NCBI GenBank assembly: GCA_905373625.1
Contig: CAJPTS010000036.1
Coordinates: forward strand, 1 to 12,848
Source of the DNA: Bacteroidia bacterium
GTDB lineage: Bacteria; Bacteroidota; Bacteroidia; Bacteroidales; CAJPTX01
DNA length: 12,848 bases
Reading direction: 5' to 3'
The translations under genes and the position numbers were made by a program. Positions within the stretch are counted from its first letter, which is position 1; every line of letters begins with the position of its first letter. Below are positions 1-8,431 of the stretch, piece by piece. The notes under the pieces were generated by a model. That model saw only the letters and a list, made by a program, of their open reading frames with translations, was not told where the DNA came from and ran no database searches.

Positions 1-1
1 C

Positions 2-3000
2 TTATATATATCGCGTGTCCGTTTGATTGGTGGGGAGAGTCTCAACGTAACTTCAGAGAAACGCCTGACTTATACACATAAAAAGTCACTGACGCTCTAC
101 GCTAAGAGTGACAATATATTAGAGTTTACATTGCAGAAATATCCAGAGGCTAACCATCTTCCTGCTTCTATTCGAGTCTGGATGGATGTAAATAATGACA
201 ATAAGTGGGAAGACGTTGCGCCAGAGATGCTAAAAGCAGTGTTGGAAGCCGATAAGGATATTTACCGTCTTAATTTCGTTTTGCGCGATGTTACCCCGCT
301 AACCGTTGGTAAGCGACGTATGCGTATTATGCTCGCTGCGGATAACGACCTTGACGCTTTTATTAAAGAAAACAAGGAGATACCGTGGGGGCAGATTATA
401 GATCTGGTAGCAGAGGTAAAAGACGGGAAGAGTTCGAGTGAATACGAATTGGCTCTGCTTTCTTTGGAAGCGCCTCAGACGGCACGGAATTTAGCGATGC
501 AGGACGTGTCTGTAAAAGTACAGAATAATGGGCTTGCTGCACTTAATCAAGTGAAACTCGCATACTCGGTAAATGGTGGAACGGAAGTCATCGAAGATTT
601 GACATGCAATCTCCCCGCTTATGGCGGCTCTGCGGTCGTTACATTTGCCGCAAAGGCGGATCTTAGTGCAAAAGGGAAGCACGAGATCAAAATCCGTCTT
701 GTACCCCCCGATGTTAATCTCAAGGATAATGAGCTAAACACCATTGTCTATAATATCCCCTCTACGCAGAATAAGCTTTACGGACTCCAGTATGAGGGAG
801 TGGGCGGTGACGAACTGCTTTTACCATTAGCGCAGCCCGTGCAGGGTAATAGTACATTAGAAGGCTGGTGGAAGCTAGACAAAACGCAGCATTGCGCGCT
901 ACTAGCGGGAGATAAGATAGAGTTACAAGTGGCGGCTAACATGAATACTGCGGCAGATAATTCCTTAGTACTCGTGATAGATGAAGGTATTTATGTGACG
1001 CAATCTCCTGTAATAGAACTAGGGAAGTGGCATCACATAGCTATTGTGCTTGAATCGGAACTCTACAATAATCTTTTCGAAGTGACCATCCCGACTATCT
1101 ATTTGGATGGCAAAAAGCTAGATATTGTTGAGCGAGGTCTAGGCTACGTCTCTTTCCAAGACTTGCACTTAAATGTGTTATTAGAAGGACAGCAGGCTAT
1201 GTTTCGTGTATGGAATAAGGTTCGTACTCAGGACGAAATTGTAGCGTCGCACCTCAAGTCGGTGCGAGATAATACGGGCAAACTCCCCACCAGTTGTTTG
1301 GGCGAATATGTATTTACCGAGGGTTCCGGGGAGATAACGGCTTTTGGTGATGAAGTGGCTCTCATCCGACGTAAGGACTTGACCAATGCATGGCAGCCTA
1401 TCAATGACCTAGTCACTTCGGTTAGTGTAGAAGGACAGTCGAATGCTACAGAGAAAATAGGCGATAATGAGTTCAGTATCTCCATGCCCGAAAACTTTAC
1501 AGCATTTGACAACGTCAAAGTCAACTTCGTTTTCGGTTGGGAGGGGACACAGGTTCTATACAATAATAAGCTTATAACAGAAGGTCAAACGTTTGATTTT
1601 GGTACTGAGCACGAGTTAACATTCAAGGTGCGTCACGAAGGCTTGTTTGGCGTGCCAGTAGAACAAGAATTGAAAGTCAAACTCGAAAAAGACCATTCTA
1701 GTGCCTGTGACCTTTTGGGTATTGCTATGCCAAAGGCGCAGAATGACGGACTGAAAGCGGACTTGAATATTTCCACTCCAGATCAAACGATTCGCTTTGC
1801 TGCAGAAACAGAGCAGGGTAAGCAGCTGGATCTATCACAGATTAAGCTTGTCGTTACAGCATTGTCTGACAATGCGCAATTATATCTTGGAGAGGATCTA
1901 GTAGCTCTTAATACTCCCTTTACGGTGGATCTGCATAGACCTCAGCTACTTAAAGTAGTGTCTGGAAATAAACGGCATGCGAAGTTCTACACCGTGCAGC
2001 TGGCAATGTGGCAAGACCTGACTTGGGACGCGACTCCCATCACACGCAAGTTTACTCTTACATCTCTAGCATTAGATGCTACTGCGACGTCGAGCTTACC
2101 CGTTCGTTATTACAGTCTTGACCCTTCGGTAGCCACAGTAGATGAGCAGGGTAACCTGATTACGGCAGGCGTGGGTACTGCTACTGTGGTGGCAACCCAA
2201 GAGGGGAATTCGCAATATCTGCCCGCAGCCCCAAAACGGCGTCAAGTTATTGTTGAGCCGACTACGCTTACCGTAAGAGTGAAAGAGCAGACAATGGCGG
2301 CTGGATCAGAACTCCCCGATCTGGAGTTGATATATGACGGACTTGAATTCCCTAATACAGAGCTCGCTTTAGATGCTCCTTACGCAATCATGCAAGATGG
2401 TAAGCCTTGGAATGAGACGATGCCCGCGCTCGAGCCAGGTGTTTATGAGATTGTTCCCGTCGGGTATACTAAACCCTATTTACTAGGAAATTATATTGTT
2501 ACGCGCGAGAAAGGGAAACTCACAGTACAGCCAGCCACCGAGGCACAGCAAGTAACTTTTGTGGTGAAAGATGGCGAATGGACGCCTCTGAAAGGTGCAG
2601 TGCTACGTTGTGGTACGGTCAGAACAATAGCGAATGATGGCACTGTCTCGCTTTATCTTAAGCCAGGGCGTTACGCAGTAAGCGTTAGCAAGGAGGGATA
2701 TACTGACCTTGTTGAAGAGTTCGAAGTCGGTCAGCGAGCGCGTCAAATAACTTTGCAGTTGCATAAGAAGGTTTATACGCTTACTTATCTGGCTGACGAG
2801 AATGGGCTTATACAGGGAGCAACCGAGCAGTTGGTGGCGGAAGGAGAGTCGGCTTCGCCCGTAGTTGCACTGCCCAAAGATGATAGCTATCGTTTTGTCG
2901 CTTGGGATGACGATTATGCCTCTGCGGCGCGCGTTGATAAGAATATACATGCGAACCAGAGGGTAAAAGCGGAGTTTGAAAAGATAACGTATACGCTGCG

Positions 3001-5101
3001 CTACATAATCTCGGAGGGAGGCGAAGTAGCAGCGGGCGATACCGTGCAGACGGTATACAAGCGCATGGAGGGGCAGCCTATCACTGTGCAGCCAAAGGCT
3101 GGTTATCTTTTTGTGGGTTGGTCAGATGGCGTAAAATCTCCCACGCGTACCGATAAGGTCGAGGCGGAGGATGTCACTGTTGAAGCTCTGTTTGTAAAAG
3201 CATACCTTCTCACATGGTCGGAGAACTTTGAACTGGGAGAAGCGAATCTGAAAGGTTGGACTTTTTCCAAGCCGAAAGTGGCATCGCACCGCGGTTGGCT
3301 CTATGCCGATAAGAGTTCCTTGGTAGCAGAGCCTGGAGTGAGCGGAAAAGCTCTTATCATTGACCCGAAGGGGGATCACAGCTTCTCTTACTATTCTGAT
3401 TTCTGGGCTGCTACACCGTGGCTCTCGCTCGAAGGGCGTCCCTCCAGCGCTAAAGTAGCTCTGACGTTCAAGTACTACTACAAGGAGAATAATTCTACCA
3501 CGAAGGTGCAGTATTGCTTCGAGGACGAGGTTTGGCAGGACGGCGACATCTTGACCGAACAGGCAGGAGAAGCCTCCCATATTTTTGTTCTCGACGAGAA
3601 CCTTTTACGGAATCATAAGTTTATTCGCTTCCGTTGGAATTTCACAAACAAGCGCTTTACTACGTATTTTGTACTAGATGACATCTCGGTTAAGTTTACC
3701 CCTCTCCCCGATAACCAGATCGTCGTACGCTACTATGCGGGAGAAAACGGGAGCTTGCAAAAAGAAGACGGGACGCTGACGGCAGCCATTGAGTATACAA
3801 CTTCGCGTGGCATACTTGCTCCGATGGTGAAGGCTGTACCAGCTACGGGGTACGAGTTTGAAAGATGGTCTGACGGTGCTACGACCGCAATACGTCAAGA
3901 CAGCAAGGATACGAACGCAAAAGCCTTCTTTAAGAAGAAGGAGCTTCCGTCCTTTGCGGTATCTTATCTTGCTAAAGCGCACGGGCGCATCGAAGGTATG
4001 CCTTATCAGATCCTTGAAAAAGGAGCGACCTCACTGCCTGTAAGTGCTGTACCCGACGACGGATTCCGATTTGCAAGATGGGCGGACGGCTCACTACAAA
4101 ATCCGCGTGTGGATGTGATAGATCACGAAGTGGTATTCGAAGCGGAATTTGAAGCTGTTTTTACAACCTTTACCTTGTCCTACAAAACTGACGGCGGGGG
4201 CACGCTCCGAGGTATGGCGCAACAGGTTGTTGAGAGTGGGAAGGACGCAAGCACCGTGGTTGCTATTGCTTATCAAGGCTACAAGTTTGTGAAGTGGGAT
4301 GATAATGTCACAACGGTTGCGCGTACGGATAAAAATGTTACTAGCAGTAAGGACCACGTGGCTATCTTCGAACCCGCTGAGACCTACGCTGTGCTATTAG
4401 ACTGTATCGGGCAAGGTCTGATACAAATACAAGATATGGCTGCCGAACAGTTGAAGAGTATACCAGCAAATACTGCCCTAGATGTACAGGTTAAACCAGC
4501 TGATGGTTGGCGTTTGGTGGCGCTTAAGGCTGGCGAGCAGGATATCTTGCAAAGCAAAAAACTTGTGCTCAGGGCTAATACAAAAGTCCAGGCGACATTT
4601 GTACAGGTATGTGAAGTCACATTGGCTCAGGAAGGCGAGGGTACGCTGAGCATTGAAGGCTATGACGCGAGGGCGCTTAAGACGATAGATGCGGGCACGA
4701 TACTCAAAGTTGTAGCTATGCCTTCCGAGGGCTGGAAACTTATCAAATTGATGGCTGGGCGTAGAACAATTACCGATGACGGAAGTTTTATAGTAAGAGG
4801 CAGTATTGAGGTTAAAGCTTTCTTTGAAAAGAAAGGAGAACCAGGTACCGTAGACGAAAACGTCTTTGCTAAGGTGATCGTCGCGCCCAATCCGTTTACG
4901 AACCACTTGCGTATTGCGCAGTATGAACGGCTGTCTGATGCTACGTATGTGTTGTTCGATGTACACGGACGTCAAGTGCGCAGCGGACTGCTGGAAGAGG
5001 GCGAAACCATTCTGAACACAACCGACTTGCCGACGGGTATTTATATACTTCGTTTGCAGTCTGCCGCTGGCGTTAGCGCTATAAGTGTTTTGAAAATTTA
5101 G
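2..5101 (+). CDS. Giant modular T9SS-secreted surface protein, 5' end outside the window
   Basis: The frame is open to the left edge, so the true start and signal peptide are missing; the TTG at 23 is only an internal codon. Residues here are counted from that codon. Visible modules, judged by eye, are: a GEVED-like domain (about 1-140; V-W-M-D-V-N-N-D-N core), a CARDB-like beta domain (143-250), a LamG/concanavalin-like domain (252-445, with E-G-W-W-K and G-K-W-H-H-I-A), two similar Ig-like units (467-556, 579-663), a BIG2-like domain (664-747), an MBG-like domain (748-840), a carboxypeptidase-regulatory-like domain (843-916), two InlB-type repeats (917-1060), a MAM-like jelly roll ending V-L-D-D-I-S-V (1061-1229), three more InlB-type repeats (1230-1454), two diverged repeats (1455-1605) and a T9SS type A sorting domain (1606-1692, A-P-N-P-F at 1621-1625). 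Such proteins cross the outer membrane by T9SS and are usually anchored to surface lipopolysaccharide or released. Adhesion or glycan binding is an inference. Any catalytic domain would lie upstream, and none is visible. Confidence 0.9.
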   Translation, partial: LYISRVRLIGGESLNVTSEKRLTYTHKKSLTLYAKSDNILEFTLQKYPEANHLPASIRVWMDVNNDNKWEDVAPEMLKAVLEADKDIYRLNFVLRDVTPLTVGKRRMRIMLAADNDLDAFIKENKEIPWGQIIDLVAEVKDGKSSSEYELALLSLEAPQTARNLAMQDVSVKVQNNGLAALNQVKLAYSVNGGTEVIEDLTCNLPAYGGSAVVTFAAKADLSAKGKHEIKIRLVPPDVNLKDNELNTIVYNIPSTQNKLYGLQYEGVGGDELLLPLAQPVQGNSTLEGWWKLDKTQHCALLAGDKIELQVAANMNTAADNSLVLVIDEGIYVTQSPVIELGKWHHIAIVLESELYNNLFEVTIPTIYLDGKKLDIVERGLGYVSFQDLHLNVLLEGQQAMFRVWNKVRTQDEIVASHLKSVRDNTGKLPTSCLGEYVFTEGSGEITAFGDEVALIRRKDLTNAWQPINDLVTSVSVEGQSNATEKIGDNEFSISMPENFTAFDNVKVNFVFGWEGTQVLYNNKLITEGQTFDFGTEHELTFKVRHEGLFGVPVEQELKVKLEKDHSSACDLLGIAMPKAQNDGLKADLNISTPDQTIRFAAETEQGKQLDLSQIKLVVTALSDNAQLYLGEDLVALNTPFTVDLHRPQLLKVVSGNKRHAKFYTVQLAMWQDLTWDATPITRKFTLTSLALDATATSSLPVRYYSLDPSVATVDEQGNLITAGVGTATVVATQEGNSQYLPAAPKRRQVIVEPTTLTVRVKEQTMAAGSELPDLELIYDGLEFPNTELALDAPYAIMQDGKPWNETMPALEPGVYEIVPVGYTKPYLLGNYIVTREKGKLTVQPATEAQQVTFVVKDGEWTPLKGAVLRCGTVRTIANDGTVSLYLKPGRYAVSVSKEGYTDLVEEFEVGQRARQITLQLHKKVYTLTYLADENGLIQGATEQLVAEGESASPVVALPKDDSYRFVAWDDDYASAARVDKNIHANQRVKAEFEKITYTLRYIISEGGEVAAGDTVQTVYKRMEGQPITVQPKAGYLFVGWSDGVKSPTRTDKVEAEDVTVEALFVKAYLLTWSENFELGEANLKGWTFSKPKVASHRGWLYADKSSLVAEPGVSGKALIIDPKGDHSFSYYSDFWAATPWLSLEGRPSSAKVALTFKYYYKENNSTTKVQYCFEDEVWQDGDILTEQAGEASHIFVLDENLLRNHKFIRFRWNFTNKRFTTYFVLDDISVKFTPLPDNQIVVRYYAGENGSLQKEDGTLTAAIEYTTSRGILAPMVKAVPATGYEFERWSDGATTAIRQDSKDTNAKAFFKKKELPSFAVSYLAKAHGRIEGMPYQILEKGATSLPVSAVPDDGFRFARWADGSLQNPRVDVIDHEVVFEAEFEAVFTTFTLSYKTDGGGTLRGMAQQVVESGKDASTVVAIAYQGYKFVKWDDNVTTVARTDKNVTSSKDHVAIFEPAETYAVLLDCIGQGLIQIQDMAAEQLKSIPANTALDVQVKPADGWRLVALKAGEQDILQSKKLVLRANTKVQATFVQVCEVTLAQEGEGTLSIEGYDARALKTIDAGTILKVVAMPSEGWKLIKLMAGRRTITDDGSFIVRGSIEVKAFFEKKGEPGTVDENVFAKVIVAPNPFTNHLRIAQYERLSDATYVLFDVHGRQVRSGLLEEGETILNTTDLPTGIYILRLQSAAGVSAISVLKI

Positions 5102-5127
5102 GGTCAAATTCTAAAAATAAATAGACA

Positions 5128-6621
5128 ATGAGAAAACTTTTGTTTGGAATAGCATTGCTTTTTATGGCGTTACTTACACTTGCGCCTAGTGTAAAAGCAC
5201 AAGAGGGACATACTATTTCGTTTGTGATCCCAGAAAGCCTCCGTGATCAGCCTATTGCAAGCTATACAAAGGATGACAATACCTCAGAAACGATTGTCCC
5301 TAATGTAACGAAGATCCCGACTGGTAAAGCTATGTTGATTATCGTGCCTACACCCATCGGAAAAAATATACAATTTGTAACCTTCAACGGTGAGGAACTC
5401 ACTGACATAGGGGAAGGATTCTTCAACGCAACAATGCCAGATACAGATTCTCGCATCGTGGTGTGCTTTAATCTAGATCATAACCCAGAGTTGGCTGTGG
5501 TCGTAAAGGCTGAGAGTAAAGGCGATGGCGAAGTCTTTGCTTGTGATGTAACAACTGACGGTGGTGAACCGAAATTGTCAGATCCGCTTACGTTGCGTCC
5601 TCTTCCCATGGCAGTAACGCGTGGTGATTGGTATGGTCTGATTGCGCTACCCAAAGCAGGTAACGAATTGGTTAAGGTAACACGAGTTATTACATCGCCT
5701 GATGGTGAAAACATAGATAAATTTAAACCAGCAGATCTAGAGGCGGTGAAAGATCAAACAAATAACGTGATCGGTTATGCAAACAAATTCGGCTTCGAGG
5801 ATAATGGAAAGGAATCCGAATGCCGTTATAAAGTAGTATTCAAGAAAACAGGCGATCCCGATCCTGTAGTAAAGAATGTGATCACACTAGATGCGCCCGA
5901 TGCTAATGTTGAAATAAAGAATGGTAGCGATGTGGTAAAACCAGGTGAGACGCAGGTGGAAGACGATACGAAGTTGATCATCACGGCAAAGGCAAAAGCC
6001 GCGGGCTATGTGGTAGATAAAGTCATCTTCAATGACGCGGAGCTGAAGCTAAAAGGCAATGTCTATGAGGCATTTATGCCAGAGAAGGAGGCGACATTGA
6101 AAGTCACGGTAAAAGAAAATAACACCTTCGTAATAACGCTACAGGGCGATGGTGCAGACGTAACAGTGATGGCTGGGACTACCGCAGTTGAATTGGGGAA
6201 AACGGCGGTGGCTAAGGATACGGATCTTTCCATTACCGTAAAGGCTAAAACAGGACAAGAAATCGTAAAGGTGCTTTTTGATGGCAAAGAACAAGAACTG
6301 AAAAATGACGCCTTTACTGCAAAAATGCCCGCTAAAGACGTTGTTTTAGAAGTGCAAACCAGACCGACGGCTGTAGAAGACGCTTATTTTGCTAACGTAA
6401 AAGTGAACCCTAATCCATTCGCAGAGCAGTTGCGAATTCAAAACGCAGAACTACAGAGTGCTACTTACGCATTGTTGAATGCACAAGGCGTACTGCTCCA
6501 GTCAGGCGCATTGGTTTACGGTGAAACCGTACTCAATACGAACGATCTGACCGCGGGCTTGTATCTCGTGCGCGTTACGGCGAATGGTATGTCTAAAACT
6601 TATAGCGTTATCAAGAAATAA
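5128..6621 (+). CDS. Secreted beta-repeat protein with T9SS sorting domain
   Basis: A 497-residue exported protein of unknown function. A signal peptide spans residues 1-24 (R-K, hydrophobic core, V-K-A) with predicted cleavage before Gln25; Gln at +1 is common in exported Bacteroidetes proteins, where it can be cyclised. The body contains three recognisable copies of one beta-rich module (about 28-121, 252-330 and 332-411), each with the pattern K-V-x-F-(N/D)-x-x-E-L followed by an A-x-M-P motif; a less similar segment (122-251) may be a fourth. Residues 412-497 form a T9SS type A sorting domain with N-P-N-P-F at 427-431, G-E-T-V-L-N-T and G-L-Y-L-V-R-V. The gene starts 26 bases after the preceding T9SS gene, with an A-rich leader and no clear Shine-Dalgarno site, so the two are probably co-transcribed and end at the terminator just downstream. 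No catalytic motif is visible. A surface or structural role is likely but inferred. Confidence 0.93.
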   Translation: MRKLLFGIALLFMALLTLAPSVKAQEGHTISFVIPESLRDQPIASYTKDDNTSETIVPNVTKIPTGKAMLIIVPTPIGKNIQFVTFNGEELTDIGEGFFNATMPDTDSRIVVCFNLDHNPELAVVVKAESKGDGEVFACDVTTDGGEPKLSDPLTLRPLPMAVTRGDWYGLIALPKAGNELVKVTRVITSPDGENIDKFKPADLEAVKDQTNNVIGYANKFGFEDNGKESECRYKVVFKKTGDPDPVVKNVITLDAPDANVEIKNGSDVVKPGETQVEDDTKLIITAKAKAAGYVVDKVIFNDAELKLKGNVYEAFMPEKEATLKVTVKENNTFVITLQGDGADVTVMAGTTAVELGKTAVAKDTDLSITVKAKTGQEIVKVLFDGKEQELKNDAFTAKMPAKDVVLEVQTRPTAVEDAYFANVKVNPNPFAEQLRIQNAELQSATYALLNAQGVLLQSGALVYGETVLNTNDLTAGLYLVRVTANGMSKTYSVIKK

Positions 6622-6645
6622 CCTCTGGTTTTAGTAATAACAGTA

Positions 6646-6680
6646 GCGGGCATTGCCTTCGGGTGATGCCCGCTTTTTTT
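6646..6680 (+). terminator. Rho-independent terminator with UUCG tetraloop
   Basis: GCGGGCAT (6646-6653) pairs with ATGCCCGC (6666-6673). The intervening bases extend the stem by two G-U wobble pairs and two C-G pairs, giving about 12 pairs closed by a C(UUCG)G loop. Seven T residues follow (6674-6680). It lies 24 bases after the stop codon of the second T9SS gene and should end that unit. Confidence 0.93.
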
Positions 6681-6692
6681 GTCGTATTTTAC

Positions 6693-6700
6693 TACTTTAG
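6693..6700 (+). promoter_or_regulatory. Possible Bacteroidetes -7 element for the AAA/nuclease gene
   Basis: TACTTTAG is one mismatch from the Bacteroidetes -7 consensus TAnnTTTG and lies 20 bases before the ATG at 6721. The preceding gene ends in a strong terminator, so a promoter is needed in this short gap. No good -33 TTG lies at the expected distance, because that position falls inside the terminator stem. The motif is therefore only a candidate. Confidence 0.28.
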
Positions 6701-6720
6701 TCTTTACAAACACATACGCT

Positions 6721-8379
6721 ATGACTACTTCTCGGCAGCCGAAAGCGCGCAACCTCCCGCTCGGTCTGCAAACATTTGAGAATCTGCGCAAAGAGGCTTT
6801 CCTTTATGTAGATAAGACACATTTTATTCCTCGTTTGCTTAAAGATGGAGGCAGGATCTTTCTCTCTCGGCCTCGCCGCTTTGGTAAAAGCCTTTTCCTG
6901 TCCACGCTGAAAGCATATTTTGAGGGGCAAAAAGAACTGTTTGAAGGACTTTACATAGGGAAACACGAGGCGGATCTAGCAGCGGTGCAGAATCGCATTG
7001 CATGGGCGAAATATCCCGTCTTGCACCTCGATCTTAATGCCATGGATTATGCTAGCTCAGAAAAGTTACTCTCCATACTAGGTGCACATCTGACGCTTTG
7101 GGAAAAAGAATTTGGCGTCGCGGCGGAGGTAAGCGATATGGCGGGACGTTTCAGATTCCTCCTACAGAATATTTATGAGATTACCCAGCAGCGTGTTGTA
7201 ATTCTGATAGACGAGTATGACAAGCCGCTTCTCGAGACACTTGAGCCTCAGAATGCCGAACTCAACGAACAGTATCGTAGACTCCTAAAAGCTTTTTACG
7301 GGGTGCTAAAGACCTGCGATGCATATATTTATTTTGTGTTCGTAACAGGCGTAACCAAGTTTGGTAAGGTCAGCATCTTTAGTGACCTAAATAACCTGCG
7401 CGATATCAGCTTAGAGGAAGACTTTTCAGACATCTGTGGAGTGACCGAAGATGAGCTTCGTGCAAACTTTTTGTCCGAGATAGATCTGCTCTGTGAAAAG
7501 AAATCGCTGGATAGAGAAACCGTATTCTACAAGCTGAAAAAGCAATATGACGGTTATTGTTTTGCCCCCGACGGTCAGCAAATGTACAACCCGTTTAGCC
7601 TCCTTAATGCGTTTGTAAAGCGAAATATTGGGGACTATTGGTTCTATTCTGGCACACCGACTTTTCTCATAAACTACCTTAAGTCAGAACACTTTTTTAT
7701 CCCCGATCTTGATAATGACAACGTGTTGTTGAGCGTGACAGCCATGGAGAATATGCGTGCAGATAGCTCACAGCTAGTCCCCATTCTTTACCAATCAGGT
7801 TACCTAACCATAAAGGAGTACGACGAGCGTAAACGTCTTTATCGTCTGGGCTTCCCGAATGACGAGGTTCGCTACGCGTTTCTTGAAGTGCTCTACCCCT
7901 CCTATGTAAATCTGGAAGGAAATATAAACAGCGAGATAGCAGATTTTAATGACGAGATCGAGGAGGGGCGCGTGGACGATTTTATGCGGCGTCTGCAAGC
8001 CATCATAGCCGCCATACCATACAGCACGCTGTCTAAGGATAATCTGAAGTGGCGTGAGGAGTACTATCAGGGCATCGTTGCGGTAATCTTCCAAATGCTT
8101 GGTCGTCTTGTACAAACAGAAGTTCAGTGTGCCACAGGGCGTGTAGATGCCATCCTCCACACGGAGCAAATTATCTACATCTTTGAGTTCAAACTCTGGA
8201 GCAAGGGAACGCCCCGTGATGCCCTCGAGCAGATAAAGCGTCAGGGTTATGCAGACCGCTTTCTCTCGTCGCACAAGCAAATCGTGCTAGTCGGTGTGAG
8301 CTTTGACGCGCGTCGGCGCAATCTCCGTGCGTGGGAGACGGAATCGCTAGCAACGAATGAGCGGAGAACGTGCAACTAA
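6721..8379 (+). CDS. AAA-ATPase-like protein with C-terminal PD-(D/E)XK nuclease domain
   Basis: A complete 552-residue protein of the AAA-ATPase_like plus PD-(D/E)XK (DUF1703-type) family, probably cytoplasmic; the family's biological role is not established. The N-terminus carries the family signatures L-P-L-G-L-Q-T-F-E and Y-V-D-K-T (29-33). The P-loop is S-R-P-R-R-F-G-K-S (49-57), which lacks the first Gly of a classical Walker A. Walker B is V-I-L-I-D-E-Y-D (160-167), and a conserved T-G-V-T-K-F-G-K follows (209-216). The C-terminal nuclease fold keeps Glu467, Asp476 (G-R-V-D-A-I-L), Glu489 and Lys491 (E-F-K) and Q-I-K-R-Q-G-Y (504-510), so the catalytic set looks intact. The ATG at 6721 is preferred over an in-frame TTG at 6679, which lies in the terminator T-run. 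A diverged paralogue starts at 11915. Confidence 0.92.
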   Translation: MTTSRQPKARNLPLGLQTFENLRKEAFLYVDKTHFIPRLLKDGGRIFLSRPRRFGKSLFLSTLKAYFEGQKELFEGLYIGKHEADLAAVQNRIAWAKYPVLHLDLNAMDYASSEKLLSILGAHLTLWEKEFGVAAEVSDMAGRFRFLLQNIYEITQQRVVILIDEYDKPLLETLEPQNAELNEQYRRLLKAFYGVLKTCDAYIYFVFVTGVTKFGKVSIFSDLNNLRDISLEEDFSDICGVTEDELRANFLSEIDLLCEKKSLDRETVFYKLKKQYDGYCFAPDGQQMYNPFSLLNAFVKRNIGDYWFYSGTPTFLINYLKSEHFFIPDLDNDNVLLSVTAMENMRADSSQLVPILYQSGYLTIKEYDERKRLYRLGFPNDEVRYAFLEVLYPSYVNLEGNINSEIADFNDEIEEGRVDDFMRRLQAIIAAIPYSTLSKDNLKWREEYYQGIVAVIFQMLGRLVQTEVQCATGRVDAILHTEQIIYIFEFKLWSKGTPRDALEQIKRQGYADRFLSSHKQIVLVGVSFDARRRNLRAWETESLATNERRTCN

Positions 8380-8401
8380 TCGGCGCTTGCCCTTTAATTG
8401 C

Positions 8402-8409
8402 TACCTTTA
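8402..8409 (+). promoter_or_regulatory. Possible -7 element for the M49 peptidase gene
   Basis: TACCTTTA matches TAnnTTTG at all but the last base and lies 22 bases before the ATG at 8432, in the 52-base gap after the AAA/nuclease gene. There is no terminator in this gap and no convincing -33 element, so read-through from upstream is an equally good explanation. Confidence 0.2.
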
Positions 8410-8431
8410 CGTGCTTTAATAATCAACTGGT

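Noticed and set aside
23..25. TTG as the start of the first gene
   Set aside because: The frame is open upstream to the window edge, and the protein begins in mid-domain without a signal peptide, although its sorting domain demands export.
3122..3580. Open frame of 152 codons on the minus strand
   Set aside because: It is antisense to the jelly-roll region, with no domain, leader or start context of its own.
3858..4043. Forward open frame of 61 codons inside the first gene
   Set aside because: It is out of frame with a well-conserved repeat domain, and its basic low-complexity translation is typical of a shadow.
4478..5107. Long open frame of 209 codons on the minus strand
   Set aside because: It lies fully opposite the end of the T9SS gene including the conserved sorting domain; its translation has no recognisable motif and looks like an antisense shadow.
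6679..6681. TTG as an alternative start for the AAA/nuclease gene
   Set aside because: It lies in the T-run of a strong terminator, and the 14 extra residues do not resemble the family N-terminus; the ATG at 6721 fits the paralogue.
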